From Thermotoga sp. Ku-13t (GTDB lineage: Bacteria; Thermotogota; Thermotogae; Thermotogales; DSM-5069), in NCBI RefSeq assembly GCF_011057685.1, contig NZ_LNFY01000001.1, positions 186,001 through 250,000 of the forward strand: a stretch of DNA of 64,000 nt, written 5' to 3'. The position numbers and the translations under genes were made by a program. The notes below the pieces were generated by a model, which was given only the letters and a program-made list of their open reading frames with translations, ran no database searches and was not told where the DNA came from. This document shows, in pieces, positions 41,510-50,723 of this stretch (its first letter is position 1; the number at the start of each line of letters is the position of its first letter).

Positions 41510-43066
41510 ATGCGGATCAACCACAACATCAACGCATTGAATGCGTGGAGAAGCATGAGCGAGACGCAGTACTCGATGAGCAAAACACTGGAAAAGCTTT
41601 CTTCTGGGCTGAGGATCAACAGGGCAGGAGACGACGCAGCAGGCTTGGCAATAAGTGAAAAAATGAGAGGACAAATCAGAGGTTTGAACATGGCAGTAAA
41701 GAACGCGCAGGATGCCATATCGTTGATTCAGACAGCGGAAGGAGCCCTCACAGAGGTACACTCGATTTTGCAGAGGATGAGAGAACTCGCAGTTCAGGCA
41801 GCGTCCGACACGAACACGGATGTTGACAGATACCAGATCCAGGCAGAACTGGATCAGCTCAGAGAAGAGATTGACAGAATCGCAAGAACAACAGAGTTCA
41901 ACACGATGAAGCTTTTGGATGGAAAGATCGAAAGCTTCAGACCACAGGCGGATGTGAAAGTGGTTACGGGTGGGAATTTTGATCTCAAGGCCTCACAGTC
42001 CATAGATTTGAATGGTTACGAATTAGCTGACATTGCGGTGAATACAGCTAGTGCTACCAAAATTGACCTATCAATGCTTGGGAAAGCTTTGGGAAACGTC
42101 ACGGTAACTGCAAGCGGTGCGACTGTGTCGATCCTTGCTGGAGGAGCAACAGTGGCGAGCTTTACCGTATCGGACAACGCTGATAACGCAACGTGGGTAA
42201 GCAATATAAGTGGTTTAAGGTTTGAAATTGTTTTCTCTGATGCTAGCGTTTCTGCCGGCGCAATAAGAGCTTTTGTTGACTCTGTGAGAATATCGTTGGC
42301 AACTTCCGTGGTGATAAACTTTGATGACGTGAACGAAGGTTCCTACGTTGTAGAAGTCGGTCAATTTGTGGGAGCTGGTACAAGCGCCTTGGATGTCAGA
42401 ATAAACTACTTCAACGAATCAGGCCTTGCATTCGCACCTATTGTTGATTTCTCACAAGGTAAAGCTGTATATGGGCAGGTTACTGGGTCTATCAGTTATA
42501 GCACAACTGATGACAAGTTCGTGATCGACATAGCTGGAGGACTCAAAGGAATCGGGTTCACCTGGTCCACAGGAGTCTACAACATCAATTCCTTCGGTGG
42601 TGCCTTGCCTGAAGAGGAAGTGGTCGACAGCGGTGTGGTGAGAGCAGAAGAAAGATGGTATAAAGACACATCTTTGATCTTCCAGATCGGAGCCAACGAA
42701 GGGCACAACATGGTAGCTGGTCTCGACGATATGAGAGCAGCTGCGCTTGGACTCTCCACAGAGTCGCTCAAAGTCACCGATCAGGACAGCGCAGAAAGAA
42801 CGATCATGGTGATAGACGCGGCGATACACAAGGTGAGCAGTGCGAGGGCAAGGCTTGGAGCAGTGCAGAACAGGTTGGAACACACGATAAGCAACCTTGG
42901 AGTTGCGGCCGAGAACCTGACAGCGGCAGAGTCTCGAATCAGAGACGCAGACATGGCAAAAGAGATGATGGAATTCACGAAACAGCAGATACTGATGCAG
43001 TCGAGCATGGCGATGCTGGCGCAGTCGAACGCGTTGCCGCAGACGGTGCTGCAGTTGTTGAGATAA
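41510..43066 (+). CDS. fliC: Flagellin
   Basis: A 518-residue flagellin. The conserved D0/D1 ends are complete: the N-terminal MRINHNINALNAWRSM...LSSGLRINRAGDDAAGLAISEKM and the C-terminal ARLGAVQNRLEHTISNLGVAAENLTAAESRIRDADMAKEM...QSNALPQTVLQLLR. About residues 150-390 form the variable surface domain, rich in Ser, Thr, Ala, Val and Gly, which could carry O-glycans. The last residues LLR and an unprocessed N-terminus are normal. The protein is secreted by the flagellar type III system and polymerises into the filament. Transcription is from a sigma-28 promoter and a terminator follows. Confidence 0.97.
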   Translation: MRINHNINALNAWRSMSETQYSMSKTLEKLSSGLRINRAGDDAAGLAISEKMRGQIRGLNMAVKNAQDAISLIQTAEGALTEVHSILQRMRELAVQAASDTNTDVDRYQIQAELDQLREEIDRIARTTEFNTMKLLDGKIESFRPQADVKVVTGGNFDLKASQSIDLNGYELADIAVNTASATKIDLSMLGKALGNVTVTASGATVSILAGGATVASFTVSDNADNATWVSNISGLRFEIVFSDASVSAGAIRAFVDSVRISLATSVVINFDDVNEGSYVVEVGQFVGAGTSALDVRINYFNESGLAFAPIVDFSQGKAVYGQVTGSISYSTTDDKFVIDIAGGLKGIGFTWSTGVYNINSFGGALPEEEVVDSGVVRAEERWYKDTSLIFQIGANEGHNMVAGLDDMRAAALGLSTESLKVTDQDSAERTIMVIDAAIHKVSSARARLGAVQNRLEHTISNLGVAAENLTAAESRIRDADMAKEMMEFTKQQILMQSSMAMLAQSNALPQTVLQLLR

Positions 43067-43085
43067 TCGATCAACTGAACATGAA

Positions 43086-43115
43086 GGCGGGCTTCGTGCC
43101 CGCCTTTTATTTTTG
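43086..43115 (+). terminator. Rho-independent terminator of flagellin
   Basis: Perfect 7 bp stem GGCGGGC (43086-43092) with GCCCGCC (43098-43104), loop TTCGT, then TTTTATTTTTG. It lies 20 bp after the stop. Confidence 0.93.
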
Positions 43116-43155
43116 TCTTTTCATGGTTTAGAATTCAATTGGGGAGGTGCGAAGC

Positions 43156-43917
43156 TTGACACAAACCACCGTGCTTTTTGACAGCGGCACTCACAAATTC
43201 TATTTTCTTGGCTGGGAAGAGAAAGAGGAAGAAATCGTTCAGACGAACCAGTATTTGATCGTGGATGGGAACGAGGCGGTATTACTCGATCCAGGTGGTG
43301 CACACGTTTTTCCAAGAGTTCTGGCGAATGTCTCAGAGATAGTGGATCCATCGAAAGTAACTTACATATTCTACACCCACCAGGACCCTGATGTGACTAG
43401 TGGAATAATTCTGTGGCTATCCATAGCCGAAAACAGCAAGGTTTACATCTCGAATTTGTGGGTGCGCTTTTTGCCACATTTTGGTGTGTTCGATCAAAGG
43501 AGAATCGTGCCAATACCGGACCATGGAGATACGATCAGGTTCAGAAGCGGTAACGTCCTAGAGATAATACCGTCGCACTATCTGCACTCAACGGGCAATT
43601 TCACGCTCTACGATCCGACAGCGAGGATACTCTTTTCTGGAGACATCGGAACGTGCGTCTTTCCTGCCGGCAGAAGATACAGAGAAACTGAGGATTTCGA
43701 ATCGCACGTGAAAAACATGGAGCTGTTCCATAAAAGGTACATGACCAGCAACGTCGCCTGCAGAAAATGGGTCGATATCGTTTCGAAGAAGCAGATAGAA
43801 CAGATCGCGCCACAGCATGGAGCGGTCATGAAGGGTAATTGTGTTCAGAAGTTTTTCCAGTGGCTGAGGGAGCTTAAGTGTGGGATCGATTTGATCGATC
43901 AGTTCTACGGGAAGTGA
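43156..43917 (+). CDS. Metallo-beta-lactamase-fold di-iron protein (ODP/FprA-like)
   Basis: A 253-residue protein of the flavodiiron-type metallo-beta-lactamase family without a flavodoxin domain. Likely metal ligands are in [10 protein letters not shown] (HxDxD-type), [16 protein letters not shown] and the C-terminal PQHGAVM. It resembles ODP, the di-iron oxygen/iron sensor paired with a chemoreceptor in Treponema denticola. A soluble chemoreceptor gene follows after 5 bp, which supports a sensory role over an O2/NO reductase role. GGGGAGG lies against GTG 43147 and 8 bp before TTG 43156, so the TTG is the better start. Confidence 0.8.
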   Translation: MTQTTVLFDSGTHKFYFLGWEEKEEEIVQTNQYLIVDGNEAVLLDPGGAHVFPRVLANVSEIVDPSKVTYIFYTHQDPDVTSGIILWLSIAENSKVYISNLWVRFLPHFGVFDQRRIVPIPDHGDTIRFRSGNVLEIIPSHYLHSTGNFTLYDPTARILFSGDIGTCVFPAGRRYRETEDFESHVKNMELFHKRYMTSNVACRKWVDIVSKKQIEQIAPQHGAVMKGNCVQKFFQWLRELKCGIDLIDQFYGK

Positions 43918-43922
43918 TATTT

Positions 43923-44756
43923 GTGGACAGAAAAACTTTCGAAAAGATCTCTTCAGCCTTCTTCGCAGAAAATCTAATGACCAGCTTCATGAGTCAGCTC
44001 GATGAGGCACTCGTTTCGAGAGTGATCGAACTACAGAAGCAGATCAGATCCGTTATGGAGAATTTCTCGAGGATGAGTCAGGAACTGACAAAACTTCAGG
44101 CACAGTTCTCCAAGGATAGCGAGGCACTCTCTTTGGCTTTTGAGTCCATCAAGAAGGTGAACGACGAGATGCAGTCGCAGCTTTCGAAATCCGGTGCGAG
44201 TCTGGAGCACGCGAGTGAGAAGTTCGACAGCGCTCTGGAACAGACGTCCAGAACAATCGAGAGCTTCAAAGAAACGAAGAATATGGTTGAAGAAATCAAC
44301 AACATTGCGAAACAGACCAAGCTCCTTGCTCTGAACGCTTCGATAGAGGCCGCGCGTGCGGGTGAACACGGCCGGGGTTTCGCGGTGGTGGCCGCGGAGA
44401 TACAGAAGCTCGCGGGAGAATCGAGCAGTGCGGCGCAGGAGATAACGAAGAAGGTGCAGCAGCTGAGTGAGATGATAGAAAAATCTTTAGATGGCTTGAA
44501 GACCGTTGGAGAACTCTTCGAACTGTTCAGAAGCTCTACAGAACAGATGCTTTCTTTCCTGAAACAGAACGCAGAACTCATCGTTCAGGCGAGAGGAACC
44601 TTTGAACAGGCGGAAGAAAACTTCGAAAGCCAGAAACGTTCGATAGAAGAAACACACCGTGTTTTGAACATCGCTAACGAAAAGTTCGACGCGATGCTCA
44701 GAGTTATAAGGTCGGTGGTCAGGGCACAACAGAAGCTGAAAGATGTGAGGTTGTAG
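43923..44756 (+). CDS. Soluble methyl-accepting chemotaxis-type receptor
   Basis: A 277-residue cytoplasmic chemoreceptor. There is no membrane segment and no HAMP domain. Residues 1 to about 35 may bind a partner sensor. The rest is a long helical hairpin whose tip reads [41 protein letters not shown], the universal CheA/CheW-binding hairpin. The start GTG 43923 follows GGGAAGTGA; the frame upstream overlaps the previous gene. Together with the di-iron protein it should form an internal oxygen or iron sensor driving CheA. It sits one gene after flagellin. Confidence 0.88.
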   Translation: MDRKTFEKISSAFFAENLMTSFMSQLDEALVSRVIELQKQIRSVMENFSRMSQELTKLQAQFSKDSEALSLAFESIKKVNDEMQSQLSKSGASLEHASEKFDSALEQTSRTIESFKETKNMVEEINNIAKQTKLLALNASIEAARAGEHGRGFAVVAAEIQKLAGESSSAAQEITKKVQQLSEMIEKSLDGLKTVGELFELFRSSTEQMLSFLKQNAELIVQARGTFEQAEENFESQKRSIEETHRVLNIANEKFDAMLRVIRSVVRAQQKLKDVRL

Positions 44757-44887
44757 GTTTGGTAGATTCATCCTGCCGTCGATCTGGCTGGAGGATGTCC
44801 CGTCATGGAACGATCCACAGAGATGCTTTTTGAACAAACGAGTTTTCGGGAGCCTCGAGGATCACCGGCTGGTTGAGAGTAGCTGAG

Positions 44888-44916
44888 TTGAGTTTCGCTT
44901 TTTGTTTTGGTATACT
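44888..44916 (+). promoter_or_regulatory. Sigma-70 promoter of the archaeal-type ATPase gene
   Basis: TTGAGT (44888-44893), exact 17 bp spacer, TATACT (44911-44916). The transcript start, near 44923, falls within the first palindrome, so the coding start must lie downstream of the frame's first codon at 44873. Confidence 0.7.
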
Positions 44917-44950
44917 ATCAGTGGTGATAGTAACTATCAGGGGTGATAGT
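44914..44950 (+). promoter_or_regulatory. Two tandem perfect palindromes over -10, transcript start and SD
   Basis: ACTATCA-GTGG-TGATAGT (44914-44931) and ACTATCA-GGGG-TGATAGT (44933-44950) are separated by one base. Each has 7 bp perfect arms and a 4 bp centre, and their centres are 19 bp apart. The first covers the -10 end and the start point; the second contains the SD GGGGTGA. They could be a double operator or RNA hairpins that hide the SD. Confidence 0.7.
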
Positions 44951-46039
44951 TTGCTGTTCGATCCACAACCGAAGAGCAGCCGCGACGATCTCTACGATAG
45001 AGAAGAGGAACTGAAGCAGCTACAACTCAGCGAAGAACCCATCGTACTGATATTAGCTCCAAGGAGGTTCGGGAAGACTTCCCTGTTGAAGGTGTTCTTA
45101 TCCGAGACGGACAGGCCCAGCGTTTTCTTCGATTGCAGATCGATCTCCATGAACACCGCGAAAGAAGATTTTCTCCTGAGCTTTATTCGCCAGGTCGGGA
45201 AGTTGGTGAAAACCTACAGTTCCTTCATGAACTTTCTCAGGCGGATCAAAGGCTTGAAGATTTTCGGAATGGAGATCGCGCTCGCCGGCGACGAGAAACC
45301 TGACCTTGTGGAAGTTTTGGAGAAGCTTGACGACTGGGCTGAGTGTCAGGGAAAGAGACTCGTTTTAGCTTTCGATGAAGTTCAGTTTCTGAGGTTCCTC
45401 AGGAAGGCCGGCGGGATCGATCTTCCTCGTTTGTTCGCTTACGCCTATGACAATCTCAAAAATCTGCAGTTCATCATGACGGGTTCCGAGGTGGGTATCC
45501 TTGAAGATTTTCTCGCTCTCGAAAATCCGAATTCACCACTCTACGGAAGGTACGTGAGAGAGATTCACGTCCCACGGCTCACACCCAAACAGTCTAAGGA
45601 CTTTCTCATCAAAGGGTTCGCCCAGTACGGGCTGAAAGTTCCAGAAGACGCGATTGAGGCCGCAGTGAGGAGACTGGACGGAATAATAGGCTGGCTCGTT
45701 CATTTTGGCAAGCGGACCCTCGATCTGGGTGCGCCGAACGAAAGGATCCTGGAACAGATCGTGCAAGAAGCGAAGCAAGCGGTGCTGCAGGAACTGAAGA
45801 AAATTTTCCAACTGAGTGAAAGGTACAGGCATGTTCTCAGAGCCATCGCGCTGGGCTTACATACATGGAATGATATCAAAGAGGCTGTGGAGATGAAAGA
45901 GCGAATGAAACTGCCCGACGCATCGTTCAACAGGATCATCAGCAAGCTGGTCAAGATGGGTTATCTTGAAGTGGAACGTGGTGAAAAGAATCAGTATTTC
46001 ATCATCGATCCTGTGGTCAGAGAAGCTATGATAGATTGA
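44951..46039 (+). CDS. Archaeal-type AAA ATPase (PF01637-like)
   Basis: A protein of about 362 residues. Walker A is APRRFGKTSLL and Walker B LVLAFDEVQFLR, followed by the sensor segment FIMTGSEVG and a C-terminal winged-helix-like region (SFNRIISKLVKMGYLEVERG). This is the family of ATPases abundant in archaea and Thermotogales, whose cellular role is unknown. TTG 44951, just after the second palindrome and 5 bp from GGGGTGA, is the likely start; the upstream frame precedes the promoter. The tandem palindromes suggest tight self-control. Confidence 0.82.
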   Translation: MLFDPQPKSSRDDLYDREEELKQLQLSEEPIVLILAPRRFGKTSLLKVFLSETDRPSVFFDCRSISMNTAKEDFLLSFIRQVGKLVKTYSSFMNFLRRIKGLKIFGMEIALAGDEKPDLVEVLEKLDDWAECQGKRLVLAFDEVQFLRFLRKAGGIDLPRLFAYAYDNLKNLQFIMTGSEVGILEDFLALENPNSPLYGRYVREIHVPRLTPKQSKDFLIKGFAQYGLKVPEDAIEAAVRRLDGIIGWLVHFGKRTLDLGAPNERILEQIVQEAKQAVLQELKKIFQLSERYRHVLRAIALGLHTWNDIKEAVEMKERMKLPDASFNRIISKLVKMGYLEVERGEKNQYFIIDPVVREAMID

Positions 46040-46098
46040 TTGAAATTTAACCCGTCTGTGGCACAGATGTCTCACAAGCTGAGGAGGGAGGAAAACCC

Positions 46099-47253
46099 GT
46101 GCCGATCGAGTTCATCGAGAGAGATCACACGAACTGCGTCAAGTACGATGCGATAAGGGCAAGGTATGGCGATGATGTCATGCCCGCCTGGATCGCGGAC
46201 ATGGACGTTAAGGTGTGTGATCATATCGTCGAGGCGTTAAAAAAGAGAGTTGAACACGCGGTCTTCGGTTACACCTTCAGACCGGAAGAATACTACGAAG
46301 CCATCGTTGGCTGGTACCGAAGAAGACACGGCGTTTCGATCCAGAGAGAATGGATAATCGATGGACTAGGCGTGATGCCGATGATAGCGTTGCTTGTGAA
46401 TCTTCTAACCGAACCGGGCGATGGCATTATCATACAGCCGCCGGTCTATCCACCATTTTTCAACGTCATCAGGAGGAACAAAAGGATCGTCGTGGAGAAC
46501 AGGCTCAAAAAGTTGAACGAAAAGTACGTCATGGACCTCGAAGGACTTGAGAGGCTGTTGTCGCACCACAGGATCAAACTGCTGATCCTTTCCAACCCGC
46601 ACAATCCCGTTGGAAGGGCGTGGACGTACGAAGAGTTGAAAGATTTGTCAGAACTTTGCTCGAAGCACAACGTGACGATCATCAGCGATGAGATACACGC
46701 AGACATCGTGTACGAACCGTTCAGGTTCACTTCGATACTGAAAGTGGGACTTCAGAACGTGATCGTTCTCAGCTCGGCGGGAAAGAGTTTCAACGTTCCG
46801 GGCTTGACGAACGGTTACGGGATCGTTCCAGACGAGAAGATCAGAAAGCTTTACAACGAAGCACTCGAAGCCTTCGAGCTCACAACGCCAAACATCTTTG
46901 GAACGCTCGCTTTGCAGATCGCTTACACATCCTGCGAAGAATGGTTCAAAAGTTTGCTGGAAAGACTTCGCGAAAACAGAGATTTCGCTTACCACTTTGT
47001 GAAAGAGAACATGCCGTTGATCGATGTCGTTTTACCCGAGGCGACGTTTTTGATGTGGCTCGATTGTTCGAAACTGGGTTTAGAAAATCCCCACAGGTTC
47101 TTCCTCGAAAGGGCAAGAGTGTATCTGAACAACGGTGCAGATTTCGGCGAGCCGATGGGTGTGAGGCTGAACTTCGCCTGCTCCATGGAGAATTTGAAAA
47201 GAATACTCGAAGCGATGAGGAAGGCTTATGATTTGATCCTGAACCACACCTGA
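46099..47253 (+). CDS. patB: PatB/MalY-type PLP-dependent aminotransferase or C-S lyase
   Basis: A 384-residue fold-type I PLP enzyme with the PatB-typical N-terminus (RYGDDVMPAWIADMDVKV), the aspartate region LILSNPHNPVGR, ISDEIHADIVY and the PLP lysine in SSAGKSFNVPGLTNGYG. PatB/MalY enzymes cleave cystathionine or cysteine (C-S lyase). The start is GTG 46099 behind GAGGAGGGAGG. It is monocistronic, between an ATPase gene and a convergent tRNA. Confidence 0.87.
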   Translation: MPIEFIERDHTNCVKYDAIRARYGDDVMPAWIADMDVKVCDHIVEALKKRVEHAVFGYTFRPEEYYEAIVGWYRRRHGVSIQREWIIDGLGVMPMIALLVNLLTEPGDGIIIQPPVYPPFFNVIRRNKRIVVENRLKKLNEKYVMDLEGLERLLSHHRIKLLILSNPHNPVGRAWTYEELKDLSELCSKHNVTIISDEIHADIVYEPFRFTSILKVGLQNVIVLSSAGKSFNVPGLTNGYGIVPDEKIRKLYNEALEAFELTTPNIFGTLALQIAYTSCEEWFKSLLERLRENRDFAYHFVKENMPLIDVVLPEATFLMWLDCSKLGLENPHRFFLERARVYLNNGADFGEPMGVRLNFACSMENLKRILEAMRKAYDLILNHT

Positions 47254-47280
47254 CAGGCACGAAACGTGTGGCTCAGGAAG

Positions 47281-47310
47281 AAAAAGCAAAAACCCGCCGT
47301 CAGGGCGGGT
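47281..47310 (-). terminator. Terminator of tRNA-Leu (bidirectional hairpin)
   Basis: Read on the - strand the stem ACCCGCC/GGCGGGT (47292-47298 with 47304-47310) is followed by TTTTTGCTTTTT. It ends the tRNA transcript and probably also limits read-through from patB. Confidence 0.8.
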
Positions 47311-47311
47311 C

Positions 47312-47402
47312 TGGTGCCGAGGGCGGGAGTCGAACCCGCACGAGGGGGTCAACCCTCAACTGATTTTGAGTCAGTCGCGTCTGCCAGTTCCGCCACCTCG
47401 GC
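47312..47402 (-). tRNA. tRNA-Leu (anticodon CAA), CCA encoded
   Basis: The acceptor stem is GCCGAGG (5') with CCTCGGC (3'), followed by discriminator A and an encoded CCA (47312-47314). The anticodon loop ACTCAAAAT between CTG and CAG arms gives CAA, reading UUG. There is a long variable arm (class II) and a T-arm GGGTTCGACTCCC. The body has 88 bases plus CCA. Confidence 0.95.
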
Positions 47403-47447
47403 GCTCACTGAAATTTTATCACACACACCTGCCCCGTTCAAGTGAAT

Positions 47448-48359
47448 CTATTTGATAGTGAGCAGTATCAGAACCGGAAGGCTGATCATGGAAAGCGCCG
47501 TGGACAACACCACGCCCTGGGCGGCAAGCCTGTAGTCCCTGTCGAACATCTTTGCGAAAATGGCGGTGTTCACACCCGAAGGCATACCTGCCATCAAGAC
47601 GGGGAGAGCCTTCACGATCGCCGGCAGATCGAAGTTTTTGATCAGAACGAACACAAGAGCCGGTGTTGCAATCAATTTCAAAATCGATGCGAGATACAGG
47701 TCCATCTGGGCAACGAGATCCTTCAACTTGGCTTCGGCCAGGAACGCGCCGACCAGAAACATAGCGAGCGGAGTGGTCATCGAACCGACGCTGTCGAGTA
47801 CGGATTTGATCAAGCCGGGTAATTCGAGCGGTGTGAGGAATATGAACAATCCGAAAAGTGTCGAGAGTAGGCCGGGGTTGATGAACGTGTTTCGAACGTT
47901 GAGTCTGCCGCGCGCCATGATACCCACACCGAGTGTCCAGGTCAAGACGTTGAACCAGATGTTGAACACCGCACTGTAGAAGATCCCGATATCCCCATAG
48001 ATGGCGTTCATGATCGGATAACCCAGATAACCAACGTTGCCGAAGACGATCATGTACATGTAGACACCACGCTGATGCTCTTCGAACCTTCTGAAATGGG
48101 CGAACAGAAAAGCCAGCAGAGTCGAACACGCGTACATGATGGCACCCATGAGGAATATCTGAAGCGATGTTCTGGCAACCTCTCTGGAGAATTCTCTGTC
48201 CATCGAGCTTATTATCATCGCCGGCAGTGTAACATAGATGATCAGATCGGAACTGCTCCTGGTGAAACCATCGCTGAGGAGATTGATTTTCTTCAGCGCG
48301 AACCCGAAACCTGTCAGAAGGAAGATCGCCAGGACCTGATTCAGCACAACGTTCGTCAT
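47448..48359 (-). CDS. AEC-family (auxin efflux carrier type) permease
   Basis: A 303-residue membrane protein with about ten hydrophobic segments and the AEC layout: N-terminal half FLLTGFGFALKKINLLSDGF...LIIYVTLPAMIISSM, a central loop, and the C-terminal half TTPLAMFLVGAFLAEAKL and GMPSGVNTAIFAKMF. AEC proteins move organic acids or amino acids (malate, auxin-like acids); the substrate here is unknown. The start ATG 48359 is preceded by TGAGGAA. Confidence 0.88.
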   Translation of the reverse strand: MTNVVLNQVLAIFLLTGFGFALKKINLLSDGFTRSSSDLIIYVTLPAMIISSMDREFSREVARTSLQIFLMGAIMYACSTLLAFLFAHFRRFEEHQRGVYMYMIVFGNVGYLGYPIMNAIYGDIGIFYSAVFNIWFNVLTWTLGVGIMARGRLNVRNTFINPGLLSTLFGLFIFLTPLELPGLIKSVLDSVGSMTTPLAMFLVGAFLAEAKLKDLVAQMDLYLASILKLIATPALVFVLIKNFDLPAIVKALPVLMAGMPSGVNTAIFAKMFDRDYRLAAQGVVLSTALSMISLPVLILLTIK

Positions 48360-48451
48360 CCGAATTCCTCAAAATGATGATAAACTAAGATCGAGCAAAG
48401 AAAGCACTCTGTATTGGGAAAGAAACAACACTTTCACGATGGGAGGCCGCC

Positions 48452-49492
48452 ATGAAAGTAAGTTTACTTCGCTGTGATTCTTACGAAGAAGCCACGCAGA
48501 TTCTCAAAAACGCTCTGATAAATTTCGCAGACCTTTTCAGACCCGGTGATACCGTGCTCGTCAAACCCAACATGCTCTCGGCTCGAAGACCGGAAGAAGC
48601 CGTGACAACGCATCCAGCGATCGTAAGAGCCGTTCTATCTTTCCTCAAGGAAATCAAATGCAGTGTGGTCGTGGCGGACAGCCCAGCCTCGGGTAACTTT
48701 CAGAGAATAGCTGAAAAGACAGGAATAAAGGATGTGTGTGAAGAGTTCAACGTCCCCGTATTCGAGCTGGATCAACCAGTTCCAATGAACGGTGAGGTCT
48801 ACAAGAAGATAAACATCGACAAAAGGATCTTCGAGGTCGATAAAATCGTGAACGTGGCCAAGCTGAAGACTCATTCTCAGATGGTGCTCACACTCGCAGT
48901 CAAGAACACCTTCGGTTGTGTTCCTGGGTTAGAGAAATCCGGATGGCACATGAGGTGTGGAACGAACGAAAATTTCGCCGCACTGCTCGTCGACATTCAC
49001 AAGCTGGTCAAGCCCACATTGAACATCGTCGACGGTGTTGTGGGGATGGAGGGCAACGGCCCGGCGAACGGGAAGATAAAACGTTTCGGCGTGATCGCGC
49101 TCAGCACCGACGGGTTCACACTCGATTTCGTGCTGTGCAAGAGAATGAACGTTGAACCACTGATCATCTACACGGTACGTGAGTCGCTCGAAAGGGGTTT
49201 GATCGTCGATCACGATGTCGAAGGAGAATGGACGTCCCGCATCGAACTTCCCATCACCACCCCTGTGCTCCCGGTCCCGGAGGCGCTCAGATCGCTCGCG
49301 AGGCGCCTGGCTCGTTCGCCCAGGATTTCCAGAACGAAGTGTGTTCGCTGTAGAATATGTGAAGAGAGGTGCCCAGCAAAGGCGATAAACATCGACAAGA
49401 TGAAGATCGATTATGAAAAGTGCATAAAATGCTACGTGTGCCACGAGGTGTGTCCGCAGGGAGCCATAAGTCTGGTGAGGCGCATCTTCTGA
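48452..49492 (+). CDS. DUF362 protein with C-terminal 2x[4Fe-4S] ferredoxin domain
   Basis: A 346-residue protein. The DUF362 domain (about 1-275) shows VLVKPNMLSARRPEEAVTTHPAIVRAV, VADSPASG, NVAKLKTHSQMVLTLAVKNTFG and NIVDGVVGMEGNGPANG. Two ferredoxin motifs follow: CVRCRICEERCP and CIKCYVCHEVCP, for two [4Fe-4S] clusters. The family is redox-linked with no settled role. The start ATG 48452 follows GGGAGG. It is probably cotranscribed with ahcY, 9 bp on. Confidence 0.88.
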   Translation: MKVSLLRCDSYEEATQILKNALINFADLFRPGDTVLVKPNMLSARRPEEAVTTHPAIVRAVLSFLKEIKCSVVVADSPASGNFQRIAEKTGIKDVCEEFNVPVFELDQPVPMNGEVYKKINIDKRIFEVDKIVNVAKLKTHSQMVLTLAVKNTFGCVPGLEKSGWHMRCGTNENFAALLVDIHKLVKPTLNIVDGVVGMEGNGPANGKIKRFGVIALSTDGFTLDFVLCKRMNVEPLIIYTVRESLERGLIVDHDVEGEWTSRIELPITTPVLPVPEALRSLARRLARSPRISRTKCVRCRICEERCPAKAINIDKMKIDYEKCIKCYVCHEVCPQGAISLVRRIF

Positions 49493-49501
49493 AAGGAGTG
49501 A

Positions 49502-50713
49502 ATGAGTTTGAAATCGGGACACGTGAAGATCGAGTGGGTTTACAAATTCATGCCAATATTGAAATCGATCGAGGAGGAATACGGCCCGAAGAAACCTTTG
49601 AAGGGTTTACGCATAGGTATGTCGATCCATCTTGAGGCGAAGACCGCGAGGCTTGCGCTTTTGCTCAGAGGCCTTGGCGCAGAAGTGATAGTGACTGGGA
49701 GCAATCCTTTGAGTACTCAGGACGATGTCGCGGAAGCGCTGAGAGAAAGAGGATTGACGGTTTACGCCAAACGCACCGAGGATGAGAGAGTGTACGTGGA
49801 GAATTTGAAGAAGGTGTTGATGACCCAGCCGCACCTGATCCTGGACGATGGTGCCGATCTGACGGTGATGGCGCACACGGAACATCAGGAAGCTTTGAAA
49901 AACCTGCGCGGAGTCACAGAAGAAACTACCACCGGCGTGAGAAGACTACGCGCCCTGCACAGGAAAAACCTTTTGAAGGTTCCCGTGATCGCCGTGAACG
50001 ATGCGTTCACCAAGCACCTGTTCGACAACCGCTACGGCACGGGACAGTCCACGTGGGACGGCATCATGAGGAACACGAACCTGACGATCGCCGGCAAAAT
50101 TGTCGTGGTGTGTGGTTACGGCTGGTGTGGCAAGGGCATCGCGATGCGCGCCAGGGGTCTTGGGGCGAGGGTCATCGTCACCGAAGTGGATCCGGTGAAG
50201 GCGCTGGAGGCGGTCATGGAAGGTTTTGAAGTGATGAAGATTTCCCAGGCTGCGAAGCTTGGAGATTTCTTCATCACAGCCACGGGAAACACGAGAGTAA
50301 TAAGCGAAAAAGAATTTCTCCAGATGAAAGACGGTGCGATCCTGGCGAACGCGGGACATTTCGACGTCGAGGTGGACGTGAAAGCTCTGGAGAGAATGTG
50401 CGTGGAGAAGTACGAGGCGAGGCCCAACGTTACGGCCTACAGGCTTGCAGATGGTAGAACGCTTTATCTGCTGGCTCAGGGAAGATTGGTGAACCTGGCG
50501 GCCGCAGATGGGCATCCCGCAGAAATAATGGATCTGTCCTTCGCGGTGCAGACGCTGTCTCTGATCCATCTTGCCACGAACGAACTTACGCCTGGAGTGT
50601 ACGCTGTACCTTCTCACATCGACGAGAAAATAGCCAGGCTCAAGCTCGCGAGCATGGGTATCGAGATAGATACGCTCACCGAAGAGCAGAAGAACTATCT
50701 GGAAGAGTATTGA
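49502..50713 (+). CDS. ahcY: Adenosylhomocysteinase, short form
   Basis: A 403-residue enzyme that reversibly cleaves S-adenosylhomocysteine to adenosine and homocysteine, closing the methylation cycle. It has [58 protein letters not shown] and the NAD motif [17 protein letters not shown]. It ends at ...[12 protein letters not shown], without the C-terminal tail (P-x-x-YRY) that in the mammalian-type enzyme reaches the neighbouring NAD site. This is the shorter form I associate with T. maritima and some archaea. Confidence 0.94.
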   Translation: MSLKSGHVKIEWVYKFMPILKSIEEEYGPKKPLKGLRIGMSIHLEAKTARLALLLRGLGAEVIVTGSNPLSTQDDVAEALRERGLTVYAKRTEDERVYVENLKKVLMTQPHLILDDGADLTVMAHTEHQEALKNLRGVTEETTTGVRRLRALHRKNLLKVPVIAVNDAFTKHLFDNRYGTGQSTWDGIMRNTNLTIAGKIVVVCGYGWCGKGIAMRARGLGARVIVTEVDPVKALEAVMEGFEVMKISQAAKLGDFFITATGNTRVISEKEFLQMKDGAILANAGHFDVEVDVKALERMCVEKYEARPNVTAYRLADGRTLYLLAQGRLVNLAAADGHPAEIMDLSFAVQTLSLIHLATNELTPGVYAVPSHIDEKIARLKLASMGIEIDTLTEEQKNYLEEY

Positions 50714-50723
50714 GGTGATCGGT

